This document shows, in pieces, positions 36,933 to 44,715 of a stretch of 64,000 nt of DNA. The stretch comes from Clostridium bowmanii (GTDB taxonomy: Bacteria; Bacillota; Clostridia; Clostridiales; Clostridiaceae): positions 125,923 to 189,922 of the forward strand of contig NZ_JAHLDL010000001.1 of NCBI RefSeq assembly GCF_018861315.1. The letters run 5' to 3'. Under the pieces are notes generated by a model. The model saw nothing but the letters and a program-made list of their open reading frames with translations, ran no database searches and was not told where the DNA came from. Made by a program: the position numbers and the translations under genes. Position 1 is the stretch's first letter. Each line of letters starts with the position of its first letter.

Positions 36933-39443
36933 CTATACATCTGAAACGTCGTTAAACATAATTGAATCCATAAAATAATCTTGAAAATCTGCCCTATTAG
37001 ATAATTCTATATAAGTGGTAACTTTTTTTATTTCTAATGCCTTTTCTCTTTGCTCCTCAGACAATAAATACATTCTTGCACCACTGCCAGCGCCATTACC
37101 AATAGAATAGACCTTACCTTCTAGCTCTTTTGGTAACATTCCAATGTTTATAGTACTATTTATATCCATAAAGTTGCCAAACCCACCGGCTACATATACT
37201 TTTTCTATTTCCTTATAACTTATTCCTTTCTCAGAAATTAATATTTTTATGCCCGCACTTATTGCTGCCTTTGCAAGTTGCACTTCTCGGACATCCTTTT
37301 GTGTAAAATAAATTGGATTATTATTCTTACCACTTTTTTCTACTAGAAATTGCTTCATTCCATCTATGAGAACTACTCTGTTACTTAAATCTACATTATC
37401 TATTTCATCTGCATCAAGCATTTTGCCTGTTTCATCAATAATTTTATATTTAAGGAATTCAGACACTGCATCTAGTACCCCTGAACCACATATTCCTATT
37501 GGCAATTCATCCCCAATTGTTTCGTATATTTTTTCTAATGCAAAATCAATTTTTGAAACTGCCCCCTTTACACCACCTATACCATATTTAATATTGGCAC
37601 CTTCAAATGCGGGACCTGCAGCTGTGGAACAAGCAACAATCCCATTGTTATTTCCTAGAGCTATTTCACCATTTGTACCAAGGTCCAAAAGAATGGAGTA
37701 TTTTTCAGATTCCATCATTCCGCTTGCTAATATACCTGCTGTTATATCACTGCCAACATAACTTGAAATACCTGGTAAAATGCTTACTATTCCACCTATA
37801 TTAATTCCAATTTCTTCACCATTAAAGTCCAAATTTTCAGTAAATACAGGAATGTATGGTGCCTTAGATATATTTATACAAGATATCCCTAAAAGCATAT
37901 GAAGCATCACTGTATTTCCGGCTATTGTCATATTGTAAATATGGTCTTTTAATAAATTATTATTTAAACATAGTAATTCTAACATTTCATTTATTTGATT
38001 TAATATTAAGTCTTTCAAGACTTGTACACCATTTAAATTCTCTATTGTAAAACTAATCCTTGAAATTACGTCTGACCCATAGGTTCTTTGTTTGTTAACC
38101 TGTGAGACTATATCTACAGTTTTTCCACTTACCATATCCACTAAATAACAGGCTATTGTTGTGGTCCCGATGTCTACCGCCATTCCAAATAATACATCAG
38201 TAGTATCTCCACTTTCTAATTTAACTAGCGTATTTTTATACATACAAGCTGTAACTTTGAAATCATCCCTTCTAATAATGTGACTTAGATTAAATAAAAT
38301 TTTATTACTAATTTTTATTTCTTTTATTTTTATTCCCTTTAATTGTAGCGCTTCCCATAACCTTTGAAAATCATCTCTTTGATCATTAATGTTTGGAACG
38401 TCTAATTTTAAAAATTCTTTTATAAGAAAAGGTTTAACACCTATAGCAGGCTCTTGTCCAACTGTTAGTACATTCATATTTTCTTCTTTAGCAATAATCG
38501 TTATCTCTATATCATTAACTACTTTATATGAGCATGCCAAACGGATACCTTTTTCTATCTCTAAAGGGTTTAAATGAACTATATCAGCTTTATTGGTTTT
38601 TAAAGCTATATCAGTTATTAAAACCTTACATTTCCCACAGGTTCCTTTACCATTGCAAGGATTTCGAATGATAATATCGTTTTCAATAAGAGCTTTCAGC
38701 AAGTTTTGACCCTTAAAAGCTTTTATGGAAATGGGATTATTATCAGTTCTAATTCTCACTTCAATATTTTTATCCACTCTATATTTACAATCTTGCATGT
38801 TACATTCACTGCAAATATGCTCTAATTTACAGATTCCAATTCCTTCTCCAAATCCAAAAACCGCTGTGGTTGACTTAATTGGGATCATTAAAGAAGATTC
38901 TAGCAATTCTACATTCATCCTTGTTTCCCTAAAACATTCAAATATCTTCTTTTGCTCATTTACGGGCCAAGTTGTATCACCTGGGGATATTTTTTGAGTA
39001 ATACCCATATTAGTCCCTTTTAAATCATCTACTATGCTATTCCAAAATGATTTATTTATATACCCCATACCTGTTATCCCAATATTATCTACAATCATTC
39101 CTTTTAGATAATTATCATCATCAAAAGCATCTTGTATAATTTTATCAATTTCTAATCCAATAGTAGAAACTAAAACTATTACATAGCTACAACCCTTTAA
39201 TTTATTGGCAATAAATTCTCCTTCAAAAACAATTGAATTATCTAATATAACTCTTTCCTTTTCTATACTCTTAATGTTTATTTTTTTAGACCATATTTGA
39301 GGTTTAATATAGGTCTTGCAATTCCTTATCTCTTGTCTTATAGAATCTAAAACCTCTTCCCCAGGTTCCGAATTCTCATAACCAAATAATCTTATTATTT
39401 CATCTTCTTCTATATGTAAATCAAATTCTGTTCTAACACTCAT
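36933..39443 (-). CDS. Corrinoid-activating protein (RACE/ASKHA, DUF4445-type) with N-terminal MetH-activation-like domain
   Basis: 836 residues, about 200 longer than ordinary RACE proteins. Residues about 1-225 look like a methionine synthase reactivation domain: EIIRLFGYENSEPGEEVLDS at the start, the AdoMet-site-like SPGDTTWPVNEQKKIF, and a closing C-x2-C-x4-C (CSECNMQDCKYR). Residues about 230-310 are a [2Fe-2S] ferredoxin domain (NPCNGKGTCGKCKV and a fourth Cys in RLACSYK). The remaining 500 residues are an ASKHA ATPase fold (DIGTTTIACYLVD, LLDLGTNGEIALG, GICGSGVLD, VAGGFGNFMD). Such proteins use ATP to drive reduction of inactive Co(II) corrinoid to Co(I). The partner is probably the corrinoid protein at 41.9 kb. 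Confidence 0.88.
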   Translation of the reverse strand: MSVRTEFDLHIEEDEIIRLFGYENSEPGEEVLDSIRQEIRNCKTYIKPQIWSKKINIKSIEKERVILDNSIVFEGEFIANKLKGCSYVIVLVSTIGLEIDKIIQDAFDDDNYLKGMIVDNIGITGMGYINKSFWNSIVDDLKGTNMGITQKISPGDTTWPVNEQKKIFECFRETRMNVELLESSLMIPIKSTTAVFGFGEGIGICKLEHICSECNMQDCKYRVDKNIEVRIRTDNNPISIKAFKGQNLLKALIENDIIIRNPCNGKGTCGKCKVLITDIALKTNKADIVHLNPLEIEKGIRLACSYKVVNDIEITIIAKEENMNVLTVGQEPAIGVKPFLIKEFLKLDVPNINDQRDDFQRLWEALQLKGIKIKEIKISNKILFNLSHIIRRDDFKVTACMYKNTLVKLESGDTTDVLFGMAVDIGTTTIACYLVDMVSGKTVDIVSQVNKQRTYGSDVISRISFTIENLNGVQVLKDLILNQINEMLELLCLNNNLLKDHIYNMTIAGNTVMLHMLLGISCINISKAPYIPVFTENLDFNGEEIGINIGGIVSILPGISSYVGSDITAGILASGMMESEKYSILLDLGTNGEIALGNNNGIVACSTAAGPAFEGANIKYGIGGVKGAVSKIDFALEKIYETIGDELPIGICGSGVLDAVSEFLKYKIIDETGKMLDADEIDNVDLSNRVVLIDGMKQFLVEKSGKNNNPIYFTQKDVREVQLAKAAISAGIKILISEKGISYKEIEKVYVAGGFGNFMDINSTINIGMLPKELEGKVYSIGNGAGSGARMYLLSEEQREKALEIKKVTTYIELSNRADFQDYFMDSIMFNDVSDV

Positions 39444-39553
39444 TATATTAGCACTTCCTTTGTCATTTTATTATTAACATTAATTTAATTATATTGCAAA
39501 AAACTATTAAGTGTAATCCATATTTAAATTTAGCTAATAAAATTAATATATAA

Positions 39554-39738
39554 TCATATTCCACAAACATATTTTTCTCTGATTTCTTTTATTAATCTGC
39601 AGTAATGTCCTACCACATTTGTTACTAATTTCACTTCCTTTTCTGCTGTAGCATTTGTTGGATCTCCTATTACACCGTTTAGCATATCATCTTTTTCAGG
39701 TAGTGCAAATGTTCCTTCAAAATGAGTCTCTGTTACCT
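39554..39738 (-). pseudogene. Creatininase-family protein, C-terminal fragment
   Basis: About 60 codons in one frame ending at TGA: HFEGTFALPEKDDMLNGVIG, then DPTNATAEKEVKLVTNVVGH and a helix IKEIREKY. GVIGDPT-AT-AEKG is the hallmark of the creatininase C-terminus; here the Gly of the KG pair is Glu. The N-terminal three quarters with the metal site are gone. It abuts, head to head, a fragment of a different gene on the other strand. Confidence 0.6.
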
Positions 39739-39745
39739 ATACCAA

Positions 39746-39892
39746 CTTCTGACAAGAAAAGAAAGCTATTTGCATATTGATGTTGCTCATAGCGGAATTG
39801 GCGGTGATATGGGTTGGAGCAGCATACTTCGAGATAGTGATATAGTATATGCACAAAATTATATCTTAGATTTTACTATTTCTATCGAATAA
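39746..39892 (+). pseudogene. GH2 beta-galactosidase (LacZ), C-terminal fragment
   Basis: 49 codons ending TAA: ESYLHIDVAHSGIGGDMGWS, then RDSDIVYAQNYILDFTISIE. The pattern of HID, Q/H-x-GxGGD-x-W and a final F-x-I strand is the end of the last beta-sandwich of LacZ-type enzymes. No other part of the gene is present. Two other beta-galactosidase families (GH42, GH35) are encoded at 53-62 kb. Confidence 0.65.
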
Positions 39893-39903
39893 TAATAGTA
39901 ATT

Positions 39904-39952
39904 AAAAGGCCGGTTCATAATTTTCAATAAACATATTATGAACCAGCCCTTT
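39904..39952 (-). terminator. Terminator of the methyltransferase gene
   Basis: AAAGGCCGGTTCATAAT / ATTATGAACCAGCCCTTT, 17-bp stem with one mismatch, directly downstream of the 39961 stop. Confidence 0.85.
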
Positions 39953-39960
39953 ATAATAAA

Positions 39961-41004
39961 TTATTTTTTATAACTTCCGTATTCATGTGCCATTCTTATC
40001 ATTGTCCTAGCAGCATCAAATGGTGCATTGGCGGGATATTCACAGCCTGTTGCAAGCATAAATCCCCCATCCTTTTTAAATGCATCTATTACTTTCTTAC
40101 ATTCTGCCTCTATTTCTTCTGTTGAGGCACTTATTACCCATGTTGGAGAAATATTTCCAATCAACGTTGTTTTGTCTCCATACTTTGCTTTTACTTCTTC
40201 TAGAGAAGTACAATCATCTGGTAAATGAAGAAAGGATATAGCATCTGGCTTCATTGCTTCTATTTGAACATCAAAATAGATTCCGTTTCCACAATTATGA
40301 ATCATAACCATGCATCCACGAGCATGAATATGTTCTGCTAATTTTCTTACAAGTGGCCCTTCCGTTTCCTTCCACATCTTCTTACTCATTATGGATTGAG
40401 AAGCAAACAATGTGTCAACCATTATAGCATGTATGCCCGTATCTATAAGTGCATCTATATAATCAATCAAAGTATCTGTTATATCCTCTAAAGGGATTTT
40501 AAGTGCCTCTGGTTCTTCTAATATATCCATGAACAAATTTTCTTCTCCCCTTAGCATTCCGAGGATTCCAAGAGGACCAAATATAAACGCTACAATTGGA
40601 ACCTCTTCTCCCTTGGCTTTAACGAGAATGTCACAAAGTTTAATATGCTGGCTCATTCTTGGAGTTTCCTTTGGATTTAATCTCTTAACAAGTGAATAAT
40701 CCTCTATAGATTTTATTAGTCTGTTTCCGAAATCAGGATGTGCTGCTTCAGTTTCAGGATAAATGAGTTTTTGTCCAAAATCTGCAGCTTCTACTGATAA
40801 ATCAGTTAATGTCACGATTACGTCTAATCCAAATTCCTCGGTTACCTTAATATATGCCTGCGCAGTAACCTCCGCATTAGTTGTCCAAGTCTTATAATCG
40901 GCTCCTATGAGCCTTCTTGAAGCACCATTTAATAATGGATAAACAGGGACTCTGTCGGCTTCCTTATGCTGTAATGATAATACTACTCTTTCTATTGGCT
41001 TCAT
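39961..41004 (-). CDS. UROD/MtaA-family corrinoid methyltransferase
   Basis: 347 residues from ATG 41004, which has GGAGGT 7 bp upstream; a start 15 bp earlier lacks one. UROD fold: KPIERVVLSLQHKEADRVPV at the N-terminus, then FGPLGILGMLRG, MVDTLFASQSIMS, and the zinc-ligand pattern H-x-C (MVMIHNCGNGIYFD) plus Cys in LATGCEYPANAP. MtaA/MtbA/CmuA relatives with this zinc site move a methyl group between a corrinoid protein and a thiol or folate acceptor. Partner of the corrinoid protein at 41895 and of the activator at 36933. Confidence 0.85.
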   Translation of the reverse strand: MKPIERVVLSLQHKEADRVPVYPLLNGASRRLIGADYKTWTTNAEVTAQAYIKVTEEFGLDVIVTLTDLSVEAADFGQKLIYPETEAAHPDFGNRLIKSIEDYSLVKRLNPKETPRMSQHIKLCDILVKAKGEEVPIVAFIFGPLGILGMLRGEENLFMDILEEPEALKIPLEDITDTLIDYIDALIDTGIHAIMVDTLFASQSIMSKKMWKETEGPLVRKLAEHIHARGCMVMIHNCGNGIYFDVQIEAMKPDAISFLHLPDDCTSLEEVKAKYGDKTTLIGNISPTWVISASTEEIEAECKKVIDAFKKDGGFMLATGCEYPANAPFDAARTMIRMAHEYGSYKK

Positions 41005-41072
41005 AATGTCTACCTCCAAATTTAGTATATCTTTTTTATTTCTGACTTCATTTTCTTTAGAAAAGTGTGCTA

Positions 41073-41258
41073 TTACATAACGTTTTTAAAAATACTCCTT
41101 ATTAAAAATAATATTTCATATTCTGCATCCACAAATAATTCTTTTATATTTTTCACTGTAGCCTTATTAATAAATTCAGAACGTGTCATTTCATTTGCAA
41201 GTGATATGATTTTATAAAAACTACTAGAATTATTTTTTACAGTACTGGCATGTCGCAA
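41073..41258 (-). other. Unassigned 61-codon frame after the methyltransferase fragment
   Basis: Overlaps the end of the broken methyltransferase by 22 bp. Encodes a Lys/Glu-rich helix (LANEMTRSEFINKATVKNIK) and a hydrophobic tail. I do not recognise it. It may be the frameshifted tail of the broken gene or a deletion product. Confidence 0.2.
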
Positions 41259-41880
41259 GAAGCTGAATCTAAAGTTATAACATCTATAATTACTTTGGGT
41301 TGATTTTTATAATCTGGAAGCTTAACATCTATACCATCAAGGGTTCCAGAAGCTCCTAAAAATATGCCATACTTTGAGCAAATTCCTTTTGCAAAATCAA
41401 GTGCAACGTTTTTGCTATCTGGCTTGCATTTACACATAGGTTCTATATTCCTTGTGGCATTTCCACATACAAAGTAAGAACTTAACTTTTCATTTTCTTT
41501 TATATATTCAAATAATGGAATTATATATGGTGAAACAAATTCTTCAAAGTTACCAGGTGATATCTGTGAAACCATTGGGTCAACTACTGCAATTACATCT
41601 ACTCCTGCTTCCATGTACATTCTAGCAGTATTAACACAAACTTCTTGGCAAAAGCTCATAAGTTCTTTAATTTTTTCAGTTTCATCCATCATCTCATAAA
41701 ATATGTCTGTGCCTTTTAAATGCAGTGCCAATGTAAATGGCCCTGTTATAAATCCATAAATAGCATTTTTATCACCTAAGGTGCTACAAATTTTTCTTGT
41801 AGCTTCTAAAACTATAGGAAATCTTCCATCACTTTCTGTTGGAACTTTTAAATCCTTTAACTCTATTCCATCTTCAATTT
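41237..41880 (-). pseudogene. UROD/MtaA-family methyltransferase, truncated at both ends
   Basis: Continuous frame from about 41878 to 41237. It enters at IEDGIELKDLKVPTESDGR, which is internal in the family, right after an in-frame TAA; about 80-100 N-terminal codons and the start codon are missing. The middle is well kept: FITGPFTLALHLKG, GVDVIAVVDPMVSQISP, SYFVCGNATRNIEPM (with C where the partner has H-x-C). The C-terminus stops at CDMPVL, where the family goes on for another 15-30 residues. It lies 14 bp from the corrinoid protein gene, so it was probably the operon's second methyltransferase. Confidence 0.8.
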
Positions 41881-41894
41881 ACCTTACTAGCATA

Positions 41895-42527
41895 CTAGCT
41901 TACTAATAATGATTTTGCAACTTCAGCAGCTGTTGCAGCATCTGCTGTATAATGATCTGCACCTATTTCTTTAGCAAAATTAGCTGTGATTGGAGCTCCA
42001 CCTATCATAAATATATATTTATCTCTAATACCACGTTTAGTAAACTCATCAATTATCTCTTTCATTGCAGGCATTGTTGTTGTAAGTAGCGCTGATAGAC
42101 AAACTATTTGAGCTCCTACTTCCTCCGCTTTGTCTGCGAAAGTTTCTGCTGAAACATCTACACCTATATCATAAACTTCAATACCTGTACCTTTAAGCAT
42201 CATTCTAACAAGGTTTTTACCTATATCATGTAAATCTCCCTTTACGGTTCCTATAACAGCTTTACCTATTGCTTTAATTCCTGCCTCTGCAAGTATTGGC
42301 TCAAGTATTTGCATCCCAGCATTCATAGCACGAGCAGCTATTAACATTTCTGGAACATATATTTCATTGTTCTTAAACTTTATGCCAACCTCACTCATAG
42401 CGGATATTAACCCTTCATTCAATATACTCTCAACACTAATATTTTCTTCAAGGCCTAAACTAACTAATTCTTTAACCTTTTTAGCATTTCCCTTTTGTAC
42501 GAATAATGAAAGTTCTTCTAAATTCAT
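41895..42527 (-). CDS. Corrinoid protein (MtaC/MtbC/MttC-like)
   Basis: 210 residues. N-terminal helical cap domain (1-85) and C-terminal B12-binding Rossmann domain with the cobalt-ligating His in GDLHDIGKNLVRMML (D-x-H-x2-G), then SALLTTTMPAM and MIGGAPIT. It carries the methyl group between a substrate-specific methyltransferase and the acceptor methyltransferase. The start follows TAGGAGG. No intact substrate methyltransferase of MtaB, MttB or MtgB type lies beside it, only UROD-family proteins, one of them broken. Confidence 0.93.
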   Translation of the reverse strand: MNLEELSLFVQKGNAKKVKELVSLGLEENISVESILNEGLISAMSEVGIKFKNNEIYVPEMLIAARAMNAGMQILEPILAEAGIKAIGKAVIGTVKGDLHDIGKNLVRMMLKGTGIEVYDIGVDVSAETFADKAEEVGAQIVCLSALLTTTMPAMKEIIDEFTKRGIRDKYIFMIGGAPITANFAKEIGADHYTADAATAAEVAKSLLVS

Positions 42528-42837
42528 AACTAATTCCTCCTAAAATTTTATGTTTTATAATATGATTCAACTATATACCCTTACATAACTTCTGTATTGT
42601 AAATAACCCACACTTTTTAGCAATATCTTACTATGCTGTGAGTTGTATCTCAAATAAGTTTAATGTGGTTGTTTGTTGTAATATTTTAGAGATTTATAAT
42701 ACTCTGAACTTACCCAACTGATCAGCTTTATATATAGCTTTACATAACATATCAACATCGAAGGGCATATTTTTTGTAGACTGAGTTTTAACTCAAGCAA
42801 ACTCAGCTACTTTTTTTATATTTTCTTTATTTTTATT
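42528..42837. other. 310-bp gene-free region upstream of the corrinoid operon
   Basis: Presumably holds the promoter of the corrinoid/methyltransferase genes (minus strand). A short minus-strand frame (MPFDVDMLCKAIYKADQLGKF, about 42680-42750) has protein-like composition but no start signal, so it is probably another gene scrap. A hairpin is listed separately. Confidence 0.45.
42781..42818 (+). terminator. Hairpin with T-run on the plus strand
   Basis: CTGAGTTT / AAACTCAG, 10-base loop, then CTACTTTTTTTA. No plus-strand gene precedes it now, so it may be a leftover of a lost gene. Confidence 0.6.
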
Positions 42838-43074
42838 AGTTATGACTAATTGCTCTAATGTTACTAGTAATTTGTGGTCTATGTGTTTCACAAACTATAG
42901 TTGCCATAATGTTCCCGCCAAAAGCAGGCGAGTCATTAGTAGCAACTTAGTTTCAGCATCAATTTCTAATGCTGTACAGTCAGCTGTTAGCCCTGTATGC
43001 ACTCTTGCTGATACCCTAGGTGCAAAATCTCTACCAATAGAAGAAGCACCAAAAAGTACAATCTCAGGCTTGTT
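42838..43074 (-). pseudogene. etfA: Electron transfer flavoprotein alpha subunit (EtfA) fragment
   Basis: Minus strand: NKPEIVLFGASSIGRDFAPR then VSARVHTGLTADCTALEIDA, LLMTR, and, after one lost base in CGCC(C)TGCT, PAFGGNIMATIVCETHRPQ. This is the central EtfA segment (FAD-domain region) and nothing else of the gene remains. The plus-strand frame covering the same bases is only its antisense. It indicates that an etfBA or lactate/acyl-CoA dehydrogenase locus once stood here. Confidence 0.8.
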
Positions 43075-43099
43075 GTTTATTTATAATTTTATTTTAATC

Positions 43100-43604
43100 A
43101 GGACAGCAGGTAAAGAAATGATTAAAGGACTTGAGGCTGCTGGAGTTAAAGAGGGTAAAATATGTATAGTTAATGTTAATGCAGCTACAAGCTCATGCAT
43201 TGCTCGTGAAAAAGGTTTCCGTGCTGCATCTGAAGGTAGCAAGTTTACAATTCTTCAAACACAATATGGTGAAGGTGATACTGCGAAGTCAAAGGATCTT
43301 GCAGCAAATTATATTACTCAAGGTTGTGTAGGTATGTTTGGTGCTAATGAATGCTCCACAGTTGGTATAGGAAATGCAGTAAAAGAAGCAGAAAAAAAAG
43401 TTATAGGAGTTGGATTTGATAAGTCTGATGCAATTCTCAACCTTATAAAAGAAGGTAATCTTCTTTGTACAATACCCTCATAACCCAGATGTTATGGGTT
43501 ATGAAGGTATGAAAATTTCTGCTATGTCTTTAGCTAGAACAGATGTTGGACCAGCTAAAGTTGATACAGGCATATCTGTAATTGACAAGTCTAAAGTTAA
43601 TTAA
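43100..43604 (+). pseudogene. Sugar-binding protein of ribose/galactose type (RbsB-like), broken
   Basis: Homology begins AGKEMIKGLEAAGVKEGKIC without a start or signal peptide and continues through NAATSSCIAREKGFRAASEG, GVGMFGANE-type hinge (GCVGMFGANECSTVGIGNAV) and GVGFDKSDAILNLIKEG. One indel near 43472 shifts frame, after which NPDVMGYEGMKISAMSLA and a normal tail reach TAA 43602-43604. The N-terminal 40% is missing and replaced by antisense etfA. No matching permease or ATPase is present. Confidence 0.85.
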
Positions 43605-43647
43605 TTCCTGAAGCTTTTAGCATAGAAACAATATTTATTCTTTACAA

Positions 43648-43661
43648 GAGGCTGTCTCAAA
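43648..43661. repeat. Possible insertion-sequence terminal repeat scar
   Basis: GAGGCTGTCTCAAA resembles terminal inverted repeats of several IS families and stands between two gene fragments. There is no second end or transposase. Confidence 0.25.
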
Positions 43662-43667
43662 GAATTA

Positions 43668-43890
43668 ATGGTAAGGATTGATGCACACTTAAGGCTCGAA
43701 AATAGGGCAATTCTTCTTAATGAGAGTAGAAATAGAATTATGCTTAATTTTAAAAACCTACCATTAGATTTAAAACACCGTGAAGCACACATTTAGGGCA
43801 AACAAATAGTGCTTACGAGGCTTGAATTTGATATTATTGAGCTGCTTTCTCTGCATCCAGGACAGATATTTTCTAAAGAACAAATCTAAC
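43668..43890 (+). pseudogene. OmpR-family response regulator, DNA-binding domain fragment
   Basis: Frame from ATG 43668: RIDAHLRLENRAILLNESRN, a TAG at 43794-43796 where the frame clearly continues as GKQIVLTRLEFDIIELLSLH and PGQIFSKEQI, then a stop. LT-x-x-EF-x-I/L-x-LL-x-x-HPGQ-F is the start of the winged-helix domain of VanR/PhoB-type regulators. The receiver domain and the DNA-recognition helix are both missing. Confidence 0.8.
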
Positions 43891-43960
43891 CCTGAATATT
43901 TATAGTCATGTCAATAAAGAGATGCAAAAAAACGCAACTGAAAAATTAAATAATATTTCG

Positions 43961-44002
43961 GGTGGCAAAGCGGTGGCAAAGCGGTGGCAAAGCGGTGGCA
44001 AA
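43961..44002. repeat. Tandem repeat, 11-bp unit GGTGGCAAAGC
   Basis: Copies start at 43961, 43972, 43983 and 43994; the last ends after GGTGGCAAA. Copies are identical. The array ends 4 bp before the rnpB terminator. Confidence 0.95.
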
Positions 44003-44005
44003 ATA

Positions 44006-44040
44006 AAAAACACCATGTATTAAACACAGTGTTTTAAATG
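44006..44040 (-). terminator. Terminator of rnpB
   Basis: CCATTTAAAACACTG ... CATGGTGTTTTTTATTTTG on the minus strand: AAAACAC / GTGTTTT stem followed by a T-run. Confidence 0.8.
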
Positions 44041-44420
44041 GTGCGAGTAAGTCTATAAGCCGAGTTCTGTATTAGACAATCATCTATCTAGGCCTATTGT
44101 TACCAATAGGCTCAAGCGATACACCCGAAAGCGGGACGGGCAGTCCCAAAATGCTTTCCTATTCGATCTTGCTCCAGATGGGGTTTACATAGCCGCAAAG
44201 TCGCCATTGCGCTGGTGAGCTCTTACCTCGCCTTTCCACCCTTACTAGTATATTTCAAAGTTCAGAAAACTGACCTTTGAAATACCTTTAGCGGTATATC
44301 TCTGTTGCACTTTCCTTAGAGTCGCCTCCACTGGTAATTAGCCAGCACCCTTGCCCTATGGAGCTCGGACGTTCCTCTCCTGTATTTCTACAGCAGCGAT
44401 TGTCTGGCTTACTTGCAAAG
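44041..44420 (-). ncRNA. rnpB: RNase P RNA
   Basis: Read on the minus strand, the RNA starts near GCAAGTAAGCCAGACAATCG and ends CGGCTTATAGACTTACTCGC. The two ends pair as P1 (GCAAGTAAG with CTTACTCGC, one G-U). Universally conserved RNase P blocks are present: GAGGAACGTCCGAGCTCC, AGGGCAAGGGTGCTGGCTAA, the AGTGCAACAGAGATATACCG segment, GGTAAGAGCTCACCAG and, near the 3' end, GATCGAATAGGAAAGC and CCCGCTTTCGGGTG. It is the catalytic RNA that trims tRNA 5' leaders. Confidence 0.96.
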
Positions 44421-44531
44421 ACTATTTTATCACATTTCATCCCAAAAGTCGAATTTATTATAAAAGCCCTCCAAAACCGTTGTAAAATATATCATATTAT
44501 TATATAATTAGAACAAATAATAATATATGTG

Positions 44532-44616
44532 CTAGGGGTGCCTTATGGCTGAGATATGAATATTTAATTCATTAACCCTTTATACCTGATCTGGATAGTA
44601 CCAGCGTAGGGAAGCG
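44532..44616 (+). ncRNA. TPP riboswitch (THI element)
   Basis: TAGGGGTGCC...GGCTGAGAT, ACCCTTTATACCTGATCTGG and ATAGTACCAGCGTAGGGAAG: all thi-box core blocks are present. It binds thiamine pyrophosphate and represses thiT when thiamine is plentiful. Confidence 0.97.
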
Positions 44617-44636
44617 GTCATGATGTATAAATGCAT

Positions 44637-44669
44637 TAACTGTATTCCTTTGAGAATATAGTTTTTTTG
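44637..44669 (+). terminator. Expression-platform terminator of the TPP riboswitch
   Basis: AACTGTATTC-CTTTGA-GAATATAGTT followed by TTTTTTG, 47 bp before thiT. Confidence 0.8.
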
Positions 44670-44715
44670 TTTTTACCGTAATACTCCTATAGCACAATAT
44701 GTGGAGGCTATTAAA

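Noticed and set aside
42842-43483. One 213-codon plus-strand gene
   Set aside because: Its first part is antisense to an etfA fragment on the minus strand and its second part is the broken sugar-binding protein, so it is a chance join of two relics.
43961-44002. CRISPR-like array
   Set aside because: The 11-bp units are directly adjacent with no spacers, and no cas genes are present.
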